Source: JAEWSN01 sp942493335
GTDB lineage: Bacteria > Bacillota > Clostridia > DSM-8532
Length of the DNA: 64,000 nt
Assembly (NCBI GenBank): GCA_942493335.1
Contig: OW818693.1
Coordinates: forward strand, 3,224,001-3,288,000
Direction: 5' to 3'
The notes under the pieces are model-generated. The model was not told where the DNA came from, made no database searches, and saw only the letters and a program-made list of their open reading frames with translations. Below are positions 26,902 through 35,018 of this stretch, one piece after another. Made by a program: the position numbers and the translations under genes. Within the stretch, counting starts at the first letter, position 1; each line of letters opens with the position of its first letter.

Positions 26902-26915
26902 GAGGGGAAAATGCG

Positions 26916-27179
26916 ATGGAGACAAGAATAGCGGTCATCGGCATCATCGTTGAGAATCCGGATTCCGTTGAGACACTGAATGCGATCCTGCATGATTTCT
27001 CGAAGTACATCATCAGCCGGAATGGATTGCCATACCGGGAGAGGCACGTGAGCATCATCAGCATTGTCATGGACGCGCCGCAGGACGCAATCAGCGCCCT
27101 GTCCGGCAAAATCGGCAATCTGGACGGTGTCAGCGCCAAGACGGCATTCTCCAAGTTGTCCTATCAGGGCGACGACTGA
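26916..27179 (+). CDS. TM1266-family putative [FeFe]-hydrogenase system regulator
   Basis: 87 residues from ATG 26916 behind GAGGGGAAAATGCG. METRIAVIGIIVENPDSVET, HDFSKYIISRNGLPY, SIISIVMDAPQDAISALSGK and LDGVSAKTAFSKL match the small ACT-like iron-only hydrogenase system regulator family first seen as TM1266. In many anaerobes it sits beside hydrogenase maturation genes, as here with hydG 168 bp downstream. Its fold suggests ligand binding without a DNA-binding domain, so how it regulates is not known. Confidence 0.85.
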   Translation: METRIAVIGIIVENPDSVETLNAILHDFSKYIISRNGLPYRERHVSIISIVMDAPQDAISALSGKIGNLDGVSAKTAFSKLSYQGDD

Positions 27180-27347
27180 TCCTGAGATCCATGCCCAAGT
27201 CCGCGTCCATATCCATATTCCGCAACGGACAGACCTGAACGGCCGACCTGTGGCTGTTTTCCGAAACAGCCTCGAGGCGACCGATGGAGATAAATCATTC
27301 ACCTGATGGCGAAGAGGATATCTGAGCCAAAAGAAAGGAATTACAGC

Positions 27348-28766
27348 ATGTATGATCCAAAATCACGCAAGGCCGGAGAATTCATCCAACACGACGAGGT
27401 CCTGGAAACCCTTTCCCATGCGGAAAAGAACAAGGACAACCTCGAATTGATCGACAGCATCCTTGCAAAGGCGAAGCTCCGGAAAGGCCTGTCCCACAGG
27501 GAGGCGGCCATTCTGCTGGACTGCGGGATCGAGGAAAAGAACCACGAGATCTTTGCACTCGCCGAACAGATCAAAAAGGACTTTTACGGCAACCGGATCG
27601 TCATGTTCGCTCCGCTCTATCTGTCGAACTATTGCGTGAACGGATGCGTGTACTGCCCGTATCATTTGAAGAACAAGCACATCGCACGCAAAAAGCTGAC
27701 CCAGGAGGACATCGTCCGCGAGGTCACCGCCCTGCAGGACATGGGTCACAAGCGTCTGGCCCTTGAAGCCGGCGAGGACCCGGTCAACAATCCGATCGAG
27801 TACATTCTGGAATCCATCGCCACCATATACAGCATCAAGCACAAGAACGGAGACATCCGTCGCGTCAACGTCAATATTGCTGCAACGACAGTCGAAAACT
27901 ATCGAAAACTGAAGGATGCCGGAATCGGAACCTATATCCTGTTCCAGGAAACCTATCACAAGGAAAGCTACGAAGCCTTGCATCCGACCGGACCCAAACA
28001 CGATTACGCGTACCACACCGAAGCGATGGACCGCGCCATGGAAGGCGGCATCGGGGATGTGGGGCTCGGCGTCCTGTTCGGGCTGGAACGGTACCGCTAC
28101 GAATTCGCAGCGCTGCTGATGCATGCCGAGCACCTGGAAGCGGCGCACGGCATCGGTCCGCACACCATCAGCGTACCACGCATCAAACATGCTGATGACA
28201 TCGATCCGGGTGTATTCGACAATGGCATCGACGATGACATCTTCGCCAAACTGATCGCCTGCATCCGGATAGCGGTTCCCTATACCGGCATGATCATTTC
28301 GACGCGGGAAAGTCAGGCCTGCCGGGAAAAGGTACTGCGCCTCGGCGTCTCGCAAATCAGCGGCGGTTCCCGGACCAGCGTCGGCGGCTACGCTGAACCG
28401 GAACCTGCGGAGGAAAGCTCCGAACAGTTCGATGTCAGCGACAAACGGACGCTGGACGAGATCGTGAAGTGGCTGATGGATCTTGGTTACATCCCCAGCT
28501 TCTGCACGGCGTGCTATCGGGAGGGCCGTACCGGCGACCGGTTCATGTCCCTGCTGAAAAGCGGGCAGATTCAGAACTGCTGCCACCCGAACGCTTTGAT
28601 GACCCTGAAGGAATACATGATGGACTATGCGTCTCCGGAAACGAAAGTCATCGGGGAAGCGTTGATCCAGGCGGAACTCGACAACATTCCCAAGGAAAAG
28701 GTCAGAGAAGTAGCCGAGGCGAATCTCATCAAGATCACGAACGGGATTCGGGATTTCCGTTTTTGA
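27348..28766 (+). CDS. hydG: [FeFe]-hydrogenase maturase HydG (radical SAM tyrosine lyase)
   Basis: 472 residues from ATG 27348 behind AAAGGAATTACAGC (an upstream ATG at 27306 has no ribosome binding site). The radical SAM cluster site is C96-x3-C100-x2-C103 (CVNGCVYC), and the C-terminal auxiliary cluster site is C386-x2-C389-x22-C412, both diagnostic for HydG. The enzyme splits tyrosine to make the CO and cyanide ligands, carried on an Fe-Cys synthon, for the hydrogenase H-cluster. The partner maturases HydE and HydF and the hydrogenase itself are not in this window, so they must lie elsewhere. The length matches the family. Confidence 0.95.
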   Translation: MYDPKSRKAGEFIQHDEVLETLSHAEKNKDNLELIDSILAKAKLRKGLSHREAAILLDCGIEEKNHEIFALAEQIKKDFYGNRIVMFAPLYLSNYCVNGCVYCPYHLKNKHIARKKLTQEDIVREVTALQDMGHKRLALEAGEDPVNNPIEYILESIATIYSIKHKNGDIRRVNVNIAATTVENYRKLKDAGIGTYILFQETYHKESYEALHPTGPKHDYAYHTEAMDRAMEGGIGDVGLGVLFGLERYRYEFAALLMHAEHLEAAHGIGPHTISVPRIKHADDIDPGVFDNGIDDDIFAKLIACIRIAVPYTGMIISTRESQACREKVLRLGVSQISGGSRTSVGGYAEPEPAEESSEQFDVSDKRTLDEIVKWLMDLGYIPSFCTACYREGRTGDRFMSLLKSGQIQNCCHPNALMTLKEYMMDYASPETKVIGEALIQAELDNIPKEKVREVAEANLIKITNGIRDFRF

Positions 28767-28792
28767 GGGAGGTCGCAGTAGCGAAAGGCGGT

Positions 28793-31700
28793 TCATCCTT
28801 GAAGGGAGGTCGCTGAAGGGAAAGGCGGTTCGCCGGATACTGCCTGCGCGTGCATGCGCCCAAGGTCCTCGAGCGTGATGGCAATCATGGTGGAGTCCCC
28901 TTCTCCCGCGGCCGTCTCGAGCAAGGCCAGTGCATGCATGAAGCCGTCCAGATGCAGACTGCCTGCCGCGCCTCGTTGACGGTGCGCACGTTTCATCAGT
29001 GCTTCGTCGGGCATCTGGGGGGCCATGACCAGTGTTTCGGACAATTCGGAAAGGAAAAGGCGGATCAGTTCGATGATCTCATGCCGTGATAATCCGGGGA
29101 TAGCCTGAAGCTTGCTGAGGGATTGGGTGAAGATCGGTTTTGCAAGCCAATTCAGCATTTCCGCATCAGGATTATCGACAGCAAGGAGCGGATCGTCTGG
29201 TTGGACGCTGTTGTCGGTTTCCTGTGACACGGATACATTCGGTTCCGTATGTGTCTTCTTCCTGCGATCGGACTGCCTTGACTTGCCTGTCGCCGTAGAC
29301 CGCAGCCGGGTACATTCCGGGAATCCCAGCGTGCCGAGCATCTTGTCCAGCCGCTCGAACAGGGATGCCATGGTGACCGGTTTTCCGATATGGTCATCCA
29401 TGCCGGCTTCCAGACAGCGATCCCGATCTCCTGTAAGCGTATGTGCTGTCAGAGCGACAATGCGGGGACGTTTGTCCGATCCGGCGGCACGAATGGCCCG
29501 GGTCGCAGCAAACCCATCCAACACGGGCATTTGGCAGTCCATGAAAATGATGTCGAACGACTTCTTCGCACATTCATTCACGGCTTCCTGACCGTCCGAA
29601 GCGATATCGCAGCCCAGACCGTAGACACGAAGCATGTTTGCGAAAACAATCTGGTTGGTCGGGTTGTCTTCCACAAGCAGGATGGAGGGCCGTGGGAAAT
29701 CGGAGCCGGCTTCCGTGCGTTCGGAATGATCCGCTGCGTTGGCCGGGTGTGCGGCATCAACCGTTGTGTTTGCCGGGTGTTCAGCATGAACCGCTGTGTT
29801 TGCAGCGGACTCGTCATAACCCGCTGTGTTGGCCGGGGAATCGGCATGAACCGTGGCGCCTGCCGTGCGTTCCGTATGAACCTTCGTGTTGTCCGGCTGT
29901 CCGGCATGGATCGACGCATTTTCCGCGGTCCCGCCGTCATGACTGTTCCCGTGGATCTGCTTCAGTCGCGCCAGCAGCTCATTCATGCGATAAGGGCGCG
30001 TGAGGGTGCCCTGGATCCGGTCGCCAAACTTCCCCGCCGGAGAATTCCGTCGTGTATGTGTTGTCAGCAACAGGATGGGCAAGGTGGTTCCCATTGGCAT
30101 GCTGCGGAATATATCCACCATTGCCGACGCAGGATAATCGGCCAGGGTGGTGCTGAGCAGGAGCGCATCGAAGCCGGACTGTCCGGACAACTGGGTCAGC
30201 GCATCGACGGCGCTGTTGACCAGGGTGCAGTGATATCCCGCGTTTGACAGGTATCGCTCGAGGATGAATCCCTGCATGCGGTTTCCTTCCGCAAGAAGAA
30301 TGCGGGAGGCGGGGGCGACTTCATCCGAAATCATGTCTCCCCTGAACCGCATTTGGGATGAAAGGGAATCTCCCTTGCCACCGTGCGGCGTATTCGTTGG
30401 CAACGGGAACGGAAGACGCAGAACGAAGGAGGTGCCCGCGCCTTCCTTGCTTTCTACTGCGATGGAACCATGCATCATGTCGACCAGTCGATGCGTGATG
30501 GCCAAGCCGAGACCTGTGCCCCCGAACTGGCGTGTGGTCGATGAATCCGCCTGGGTAAATGGGGAATACAGGCGCGCAAGGGTGGAGCGGGACATGCCGA
30601 TGCCCGAATCCGTGATACGGAGAAGAATGGAGACTTCACCTTCGACGGCAGGTTCACCGGCAGGTTCCTTCGCGATGGGATCCATCATGTGCACTTGTCC
30701 TGGGATCTCATCATTCGCCAGGTACGGGAAGACGTCCTCTGCAAAGGAGGTGAAATCGGAATCGACAGGAGGCGCATTCTTCCATGGAACGGATCGATCA
30801 GGATCCGCCAGGACTTCCACCAGCACATCCCCTGAAGATGTGAATTTGACGGCGTTTCCGATCAGGTTGGAGAGAATCTGTTCAAGCCGCACCGGATCCC
30901 CCATGACCGTGTCGGGAAGAGCAGGATCAATCAGCATGCCGATTTCCACACCTTTTTCCTGGGCTCTCGGTGCATGAAGGACGACCGCGTTTTCCACACA
31001 GGTGCGCAGATCGAAACGGATCGTCTCGAGGGTCATGTGCCCCGCTTCGATTTTCGAATAGTCCAGCACATCATTGATGAGATACAGCAGGATGTCGGAG
31101 GCATTTTTCGCCTCCTGGACAAAATCCGTCTGTTCCTCGGTCAATGGCGTTGTATCAAGCAGATCCATATATCCGAGAATGGCATTCATGGGCGTACGCA
31201 GTTCATGGGACATGTTCGCGAGGAATCGGCTTTTTGTGAGGTTGGCTTCCTGAGCCTTCCGGGTGGCGCTGTGCAGGGCGATCTCAGTCTGACGGCGTTC
31301 GTGTGCCATGGTCATGATGAACCCGATGGCATCCAGGGTCATCATGTCATCTTCCGACCAGGCATGATCCGGACGAAAATCCTCAAACAGCAGCAACGCC
31401 GTCGGTTTTTCACCGATGCGGAGCGTCTGGGCCACCCAGGGATGTGCGATGTCCGGCATGGATGCAGGAGATTCGTCATCTTCCGGTTCATCCACCCCCG
31501 CATAAAAGCGGGAGCGGTTCATCATCCATTTTCCGAGATGCAGGAGGGTTTTGTCCCGGTGATCGGCAAGGTGAGGGAGCATGTGATCCGGCGCGGGACG
31601 CCGTTGTGTCCGCCACTCCTGACGGACGCGGAGGCTGCCGTCATGCTGGTAACTGAACAGGGAAGCCCTGTCGATGTCCAGATACCGGCCGGCGAGACCC

Positions 31701-33151
31701 AGAACGTTGATGAAGGATTGTCCCAGATCTGTCGGATGATACAGTTGAAGCAGCATTCCAAGGATCAGGGTCTGCCTGGCGTGGCTGCGCTTGAGCTTGT
31801 CCTCCATCTCTTTCAGTGCATCAATGCGGCTTACCGTAAATATGCGCGCGGCTTCTCCGCCATACCGGATGAGGTCTGCCGAGAGCATGGCCCAGAACGG
31901 ATGGCCGGTTGGGTGAAACAGCTGTACCTCATAATCACGGATCACACCTTTGCTGGTAAGCACTTCGTGGACATGATGGGCATCCTCCGGGTGGACATAA
32001 CTCTCGTCTGTATGGAATCCGAAGGCTTCCTCGGGACTCCTGCCGAAAACAACACCGGCGTGGCGGTTGGCGTACAACAAGGCGCTGTCGCTCTCCCGCG
32101 CGATGCACACGGCTGTAGGCAGCAGATCGATGATGGAACGGTACAGGCTGTCCATGCCAAGCGCCTTCGGATCCTGACTTTCCGGATGGATGTAAGGGAA
32201 AGGATTGCGCGGGCGCGGTTTGCCATCAGGGAAGCGGGGGAATGTACCCGGCATGGGTTCGATGCTTGGGATCAGTCCGTCCGGCTTGAACACGGGCAAT
32301 CCGTCCGGCTTGAAGCCGGGCAATACACCCGATCTGGAGTCGATGCCCGGAATCAGCCCGTTCGGGTTGAAAAGGGGCTGTACAGCCGGTTCGGTTTGCT
32401 TTTCCGGATGCCCTTTCTTGTATTGGCTGGAATGGCCCATCGGTTTCCAGCCGTTCAGACCGGCTCGCTGGATGGATCCGAACAGAGCGGCCTTGATGTC
32501 CGGATTTTCAGCTTTAAGGGCGGATATCTGATCCTTGACGGTCTGACGTTTGGTGCCTCCGTCCACAGGGCAGCCGCTCTTGATCGGGGTGATGCCTTCC
32601 TTGCGCATCAACGCGCGGACCATCTTTTCCTCGGTATAGATGAGCGGGCGGATCAGCGTGATCCCGGAACGATCCAGCACGGTGACCGGTGAAAAGCAAT
32701 GGAGCCGGCCCTCGTAGATGAGGGACATCATCAGGGTTCCGATGGCGTCATCCATATGATGGCCGAATGCGACCTTGTTGCAGCCGAGCTTTTTAGCCGT
32801 ACTGTGGATGGTGCCCCGTTTCATGTTCGCGCAAAGCGAGCAGGGATTTGATTCCTTGCGTGTCTCAAAAACGACCTGCCCGATCGTGGTCTCCTCGATA
32901 TGCCAGCGTACGCCGATTCGTTCGTAAAAGGCGATCAGGGCATCCCGATCGAAATCCTTGAAGCCAAGGGAAAGCGTGATGGCGGTCAATTCAAACTGGA
33001 CCGGCAGAAACCGCTGAAGCTCCTTCAACCCCATCAGAAGGGCGAGGCTGTCCTTTCCTCCGGATACGCCGACAGCGATATGATCGCCGTCCTTGATCAT
33101 CTGATAATCCTCGATGGCCTTGCGCATGCGGGAGAGGATCTTTTGCAGCAT
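28793..33151 (-). CDS. TtcA-type tRNA thiolase fused to a hybrid histidine kinase
   Basis: 1452 residues in one open frame from ATG 33151 behind AAAAGGAGATCCC. Residues 1-235 are a TtcA/TtuA-type tRNA sulfurtransferase: PP-loop SGGKDS (30-35), CSLC (104-107), FGHHMDDA and a third Cys in SGCPVDG (194). A linker with GFKPDGL-like repeats (255-325) leads to a PAS domain (335-440), a GAF-like domain (465-620), and HisKA with SHELRTP (His 649). The HATPase follows with N-box NLIGNAVKF, DSGIGM and GGTGLGLAI. Receiver 1 (950-1070) lacks the phosphoacceptor Asp. After a low-complexity linker comes receiver 2 with Asp 1205 (FMDCQMPVLDG), then an HPt-like domain with His 1390 (AHRQRGAAGS). Each half is ordinary, but the fusion is not. 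An internal start at 32155 lacks a clear ribosome binding site. Confidence 0.85.
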   Translation of the reverse strand: MLQKILSRMRKAIEDYQMIKDGDHIAVGVSGGKDSLALLMGLKELQRFLPVQFELTAITLSLGFKDFDRDALIAFYERIGVRWHIEETTIGQVVFETRKESNPCSLCANMKRGTIHSTAKKLGCNKVAFGHHMDDAIGTLMMSLIYEGRLHCFSPVTVLDRSGITLIRPLIYTEEKMVRALMRKEGITPIKSGCPVDGGTKRQTVKDQISALKAENPDIKAALFGSIQRAGLNGWKPMGHSSQYKKGHPEKQTEPAVQPLFNPNGLIPGIDSRSGVLPGFKPDGLPVFKPDGLIPSIEPMPGTFPRFPDGKPRPRNPFPYIHPESQDPKALGMDSLYRSIIDLLPTAVCIARESDSALLYANRHAGVVFGRSPEEAFGFHTDESYVHPEDAHHVHEVLTSKGVIRDYEVQLFHPTGHPFWAMLSADLIRYGGEAARIFTVSRIDALKEMEDKLKRSHARQTLILGMLLQLYHPTDLGQSFINVLGLAGRYLDIDRASLFSYQHDGSLRVRQEWRTQRRPAPDHMLPHLADHRDKTLLHLGKWMMNRSRFYAGVDEPEDDESPASMPDIAHPWVAQTLRIGEKPTALLLFEDFRPDHAWSEDDMMTLDAIGFIMTMAHERRQTEIALHSATRKAQEANLTKSRFLANMSHELRTPMNAILGYMDLLDTTPLTEEQTDFVQEAKNASDILLYLINDVLDYSKIEAGHMTLETIRFDLRTCVENAVVLHAPRAQEKGVEIGMLIDPALPDTVMGDPVRLEQILSNLIGNAVKFTSSGDVLVEVLADPDRSVPWKNAPPVDSDFTSFAEDVFPYLANDEIPGQVHMMDPIAKEPAGEPAVEGEVSILLRITDSGIGMSRSTLARLYSPFTQADSSTTRQFGGTGLGLAITHRLVDMMHGSIAVESKEGAGTSFVLRLPFPLPTNTPHGGKGDSLSSQMRFRGDMISDEVAPASRILLAEGNRMQGFILERYLSNAGYHCTLVNSAVDALTQLSGQSGFDALLLSTTLADYPASAMVDIFRSMPMGTTLPILLLTTHTRRNSPAGKFGDRIQGTLTRPYRMNELLARLKQIHGNSHDGGTAENASIHAGQPDNTKVHTERTAGATVHADSPANTAGYDESAANTAVHAEHPANTTVDAAHPANAADHSERTEAGSDFPRPSILLVEDNPTNQIVFANMLRVYGLGCDIASDGQEAVNECAKKSFDIIFMDCQMPVLDGFAATRAIRAAGSDKRPRIVALTAHTLTGDRDRCLEAGMDDHIGKPVTMASLFERLDKMLGTLGFPECTRLRSTATGKSRQSDRRKKTHTEPNVSVSQETDNSVQPDDPLLAVDNPDAEMLNWLAKPIFTQSLSKLQAIPGLSRHEIIELIRLFLSELSETLVMAPQMPDEALMKRAHRQRGAAGSLHLDGFMHALALLETAAGEGDSTMIAITLEDLGRMHAQAVSGEPPFPSATSLQG
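29740..29930 (-). repeat. Degenerate in-frame tandem repeat between the two receivers
   Basis: Repeating units of about 33 bp (core AACCGCTGTGTTTGC with variants) encode a His/Ala/Asn/Thr-rich linker with copies such as ANTAVHAEHP and ANTTVDAAHP. The units keep frame and separate receiver 1 from receiver 2. It is not a CRISPR array. Confidence 0.7.
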
Positions 33152-33216
33152 GGGATCTCCTTTTCGGATGTATCTGGCTTTCCCGGGTGGAAAGGAACCT
33201 TGGTTCATCATTCCAT

Positions 33217-33246
33217 ATTATACCCTTTTCCGGAGAGAACCCTCAA
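33217..33246 (-). promoter_or_regulatory. Promoter of the TtcA-kinase fusion gene
   Basis: On the minus strand TTGAGG (33246-33241), an 18-bp spacer and a perfect TATAAT (33222-33217), about 60 bp before the start codon. A single promoter ahead of the TtcA part supports one transcript for the whole fusion. The remainder of the 377-bp gap to the next gene (to 33528) shows nothing else recognisable. Confidence 0.7.
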
Positions 33247-33528
33247 GGCGGACCATTTGGGAAACCCAGCAGGAGAATCAGGCGTTCCGACCGTACGCGG
33301 CAGAACCCGGAAGCCAGTGCCGAGGTATCATGGAGCTGATTGTTCCAGTTCGGATGCGGCATTGCTTGTTCATGCCGGGAAGCGATAAAATGGTGTTCAT
33401 GCACCGGTTGTGCTACGGTCAAATCATACAGCATGGATAGGGGCTTTCGTCCATGATCCGGAAAGCATTCCAGGTCAGGATGCTTGCGACAGACAATGGG
33501 TGGAGTCAAATCGACGGAGGAGGAACAG

Positions 33529-35007
33529 ATGGAGAGCTTGAACGGCACGGTCATATCCCCGGAATCGATGGGCGTAGGCAGCCAAGGCATCCTGGAATGG
33601 GTGAAGGCGCTCGAGGAAGCGAAGTTGGAAACACACGGCCTGGTCATGCTGCGTCACGGCAGGAAGATCGCCGAGGGCTGGTGGAACCCCTATACCGCTG
33701 AAACCCCGCATATCCTGCATTCCCTTTCGAAAAGCTTCACGTCCACGGCGGTTGGTTTCGCTGTTTCGGAAGGCCTGCTTTCTGTTGAGGATGCCGTGAT
33801 TTCCTTCTTCCCGGAAGAAGCTCCGAAGAATCCGACACCCCACGCAGCGGCCATGAAGGTGAAACATCTTCTGAGCATGGGCACCGGGCACAAGGCGGAT
33901 TTCATGGAGACTGCCCACGCGCGCGCAGACGGCGACTGGGTGCGGAATTTCTTCGAACACCCGCCGGAAGCCGAGCCGGGATCCCTGTTCGTTTACAACA
34001 ACATGGCCACTTACATGTGCTCCGCCATTGTTATGAAACTGACCGGCATGAGCGCTCATGACTACCTCATGCCACGGCTTTTCACGCCCCTGGGATTGGG
34101 TGATCCGTACTGGACCTCCTGCCCGAAGGGGAATTCCGCCGGAGCATATGGTCTGCGTCTGACTACGGGACAAATCGCACGTTTCGGTCAGTTCCTCCTT
34201 CAAAAGGGGAAATGGGAAGGCGTTCAGCTGCTGCCTTCAGCTTGGATCGAGGAGGCCATGTCCATCCGGATTAATTCCGCCGGATCCGAGGACAAGCCGG
34301 ATGAACCGGATAATGAATGGAACACTGGTTACGGCTATCAGTTCTGGCGTTGCCTGGAAGGTTCGTTCCGCGCGGACGGTGCTTTCGGACAGATCTGCAT
34401 TGTCTCTCCGCAGCACGATGTTGTGCTGGCCTTCAACTCCGGCATGAACGATGTCGGGAAGGCGCTCGGTCTTGTCTGGAAGCATATCTGGCCGACCCTC
34501 ACTGGAAATGCCCTGCCTGAGAACCCGGCAGCATGGGCGGCTTTGCAGGAGAAGCTTGGCGTACTTTCCCTGTCGGCGCCGGAAGGCGACTCCTCGTCGT
34601 CGGCGTCCAGACGCTGGAAAGCTAAGCTTTCCACGCCTGTCTCCTTTTTAATGGCGGAGAACCCAATTCAACTGAAGCAAATCACCCTGTCCATGCAGGC
34701 GGATGTCATAAGCATCGAGGGCGTGATGGCTGGCGGTCGGTTTGTCGGCAAGGGTGCGTTCGGTCGCTGGGAAAACGGCTGCACGGATATGTTCATCGGC
34801 ATAGCGGAAGCGGCGGGGGATCCGGGAGCCGGCACGGTGGCCGAATGCGGGGACAACACCCTTCGCATGCACTTCCAGCAGCTATGCGGACCTGCATCCA
34901 TGGACATGGACATCACGCTGGACGGGCAAAACCTGAAATTGGGCGGTAAAATGAACGCGGTGTTTGCACCGCCCGAACTGCCCGCCATGACCGGCGTACG
35001 GATCTGA
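33529..35007 (+). CDS. Serine hydrolase, class C beta-lactamase-like
   Basis: 492 residues from ATG 33529 behind GGAGGAGGAACAG. The catalytic SxxK is SLSK (in HILHSLSKSFTS, about residues 67-70), and the second motif YxN is YNN in FVYNNMATYMCSA. A C-terminal extension from about 370 is beta-rich. There is no signal peptide, so it is cytoplasmic, unlike true beta-lactamases. Such proteins (EstB, D-aminopeptidase and related groups) are esterases or peptidases. Resistance function is not implied. The gene is convergent with the DUF4153-type gene, 11 bp apart. Confidence 0.85.
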   Translation: MESLNGTVISPESMGVGSQGILEWVKALEEAKLETHGLVMLRHGRKIAEGWWNPYTAETPHILHSLSKSFTSTAVGFAVSEGLLSVEDAVISFFPEEAPKNPTPHAAAMKVKHLLSMGTGHKADFMETAHARADGDWVRNFFEHPPEAEPGSLFVYNNMATYMCSAIVMKLTGMSAHDYLMPRLFTPLGLGDPYWTSCPKGNSAGAYGLRLTTGQIARFGQFLLQKGKWEGVQLLPSAWIEEAMSIRINSAGSEDKPDEPDNEWNTGYGYQFWRCLEGSFRADGAFGQICIVSPQHDVVLAFNSGMNDVGKALGLVWKHIWPTLTGNALPENPAAWAALQEKLGVLSLSAPEGDSSSSASRRWKAKLSTPVSFLMAENPIQLKQITLSMQADVISIEGVMAGGRFVGKGAFGRWENGCTDMFIGIAEAAGDPGAGTVAECGDNTLRMHFQQLCGPASMDMDITLDGQNLKLGGKMNAVFAPPELPAMTGVRI

Positions 35008-35018
35008 CGATCCAGCGC

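Noticed and set aside
29740..29930. CRISPR-like array
   Set aside because: The repeats are in frame, degenerate, have no unique spacers, and encode a protein linker; no cas genes are nearby.
28793..33151. Two genes (ttcA and a kinase) read through by an error
   Set aside because: The frame is open throughout, the linker has coding-like repeats, and no good internal start was found; the possibility is kept as a refuting test.
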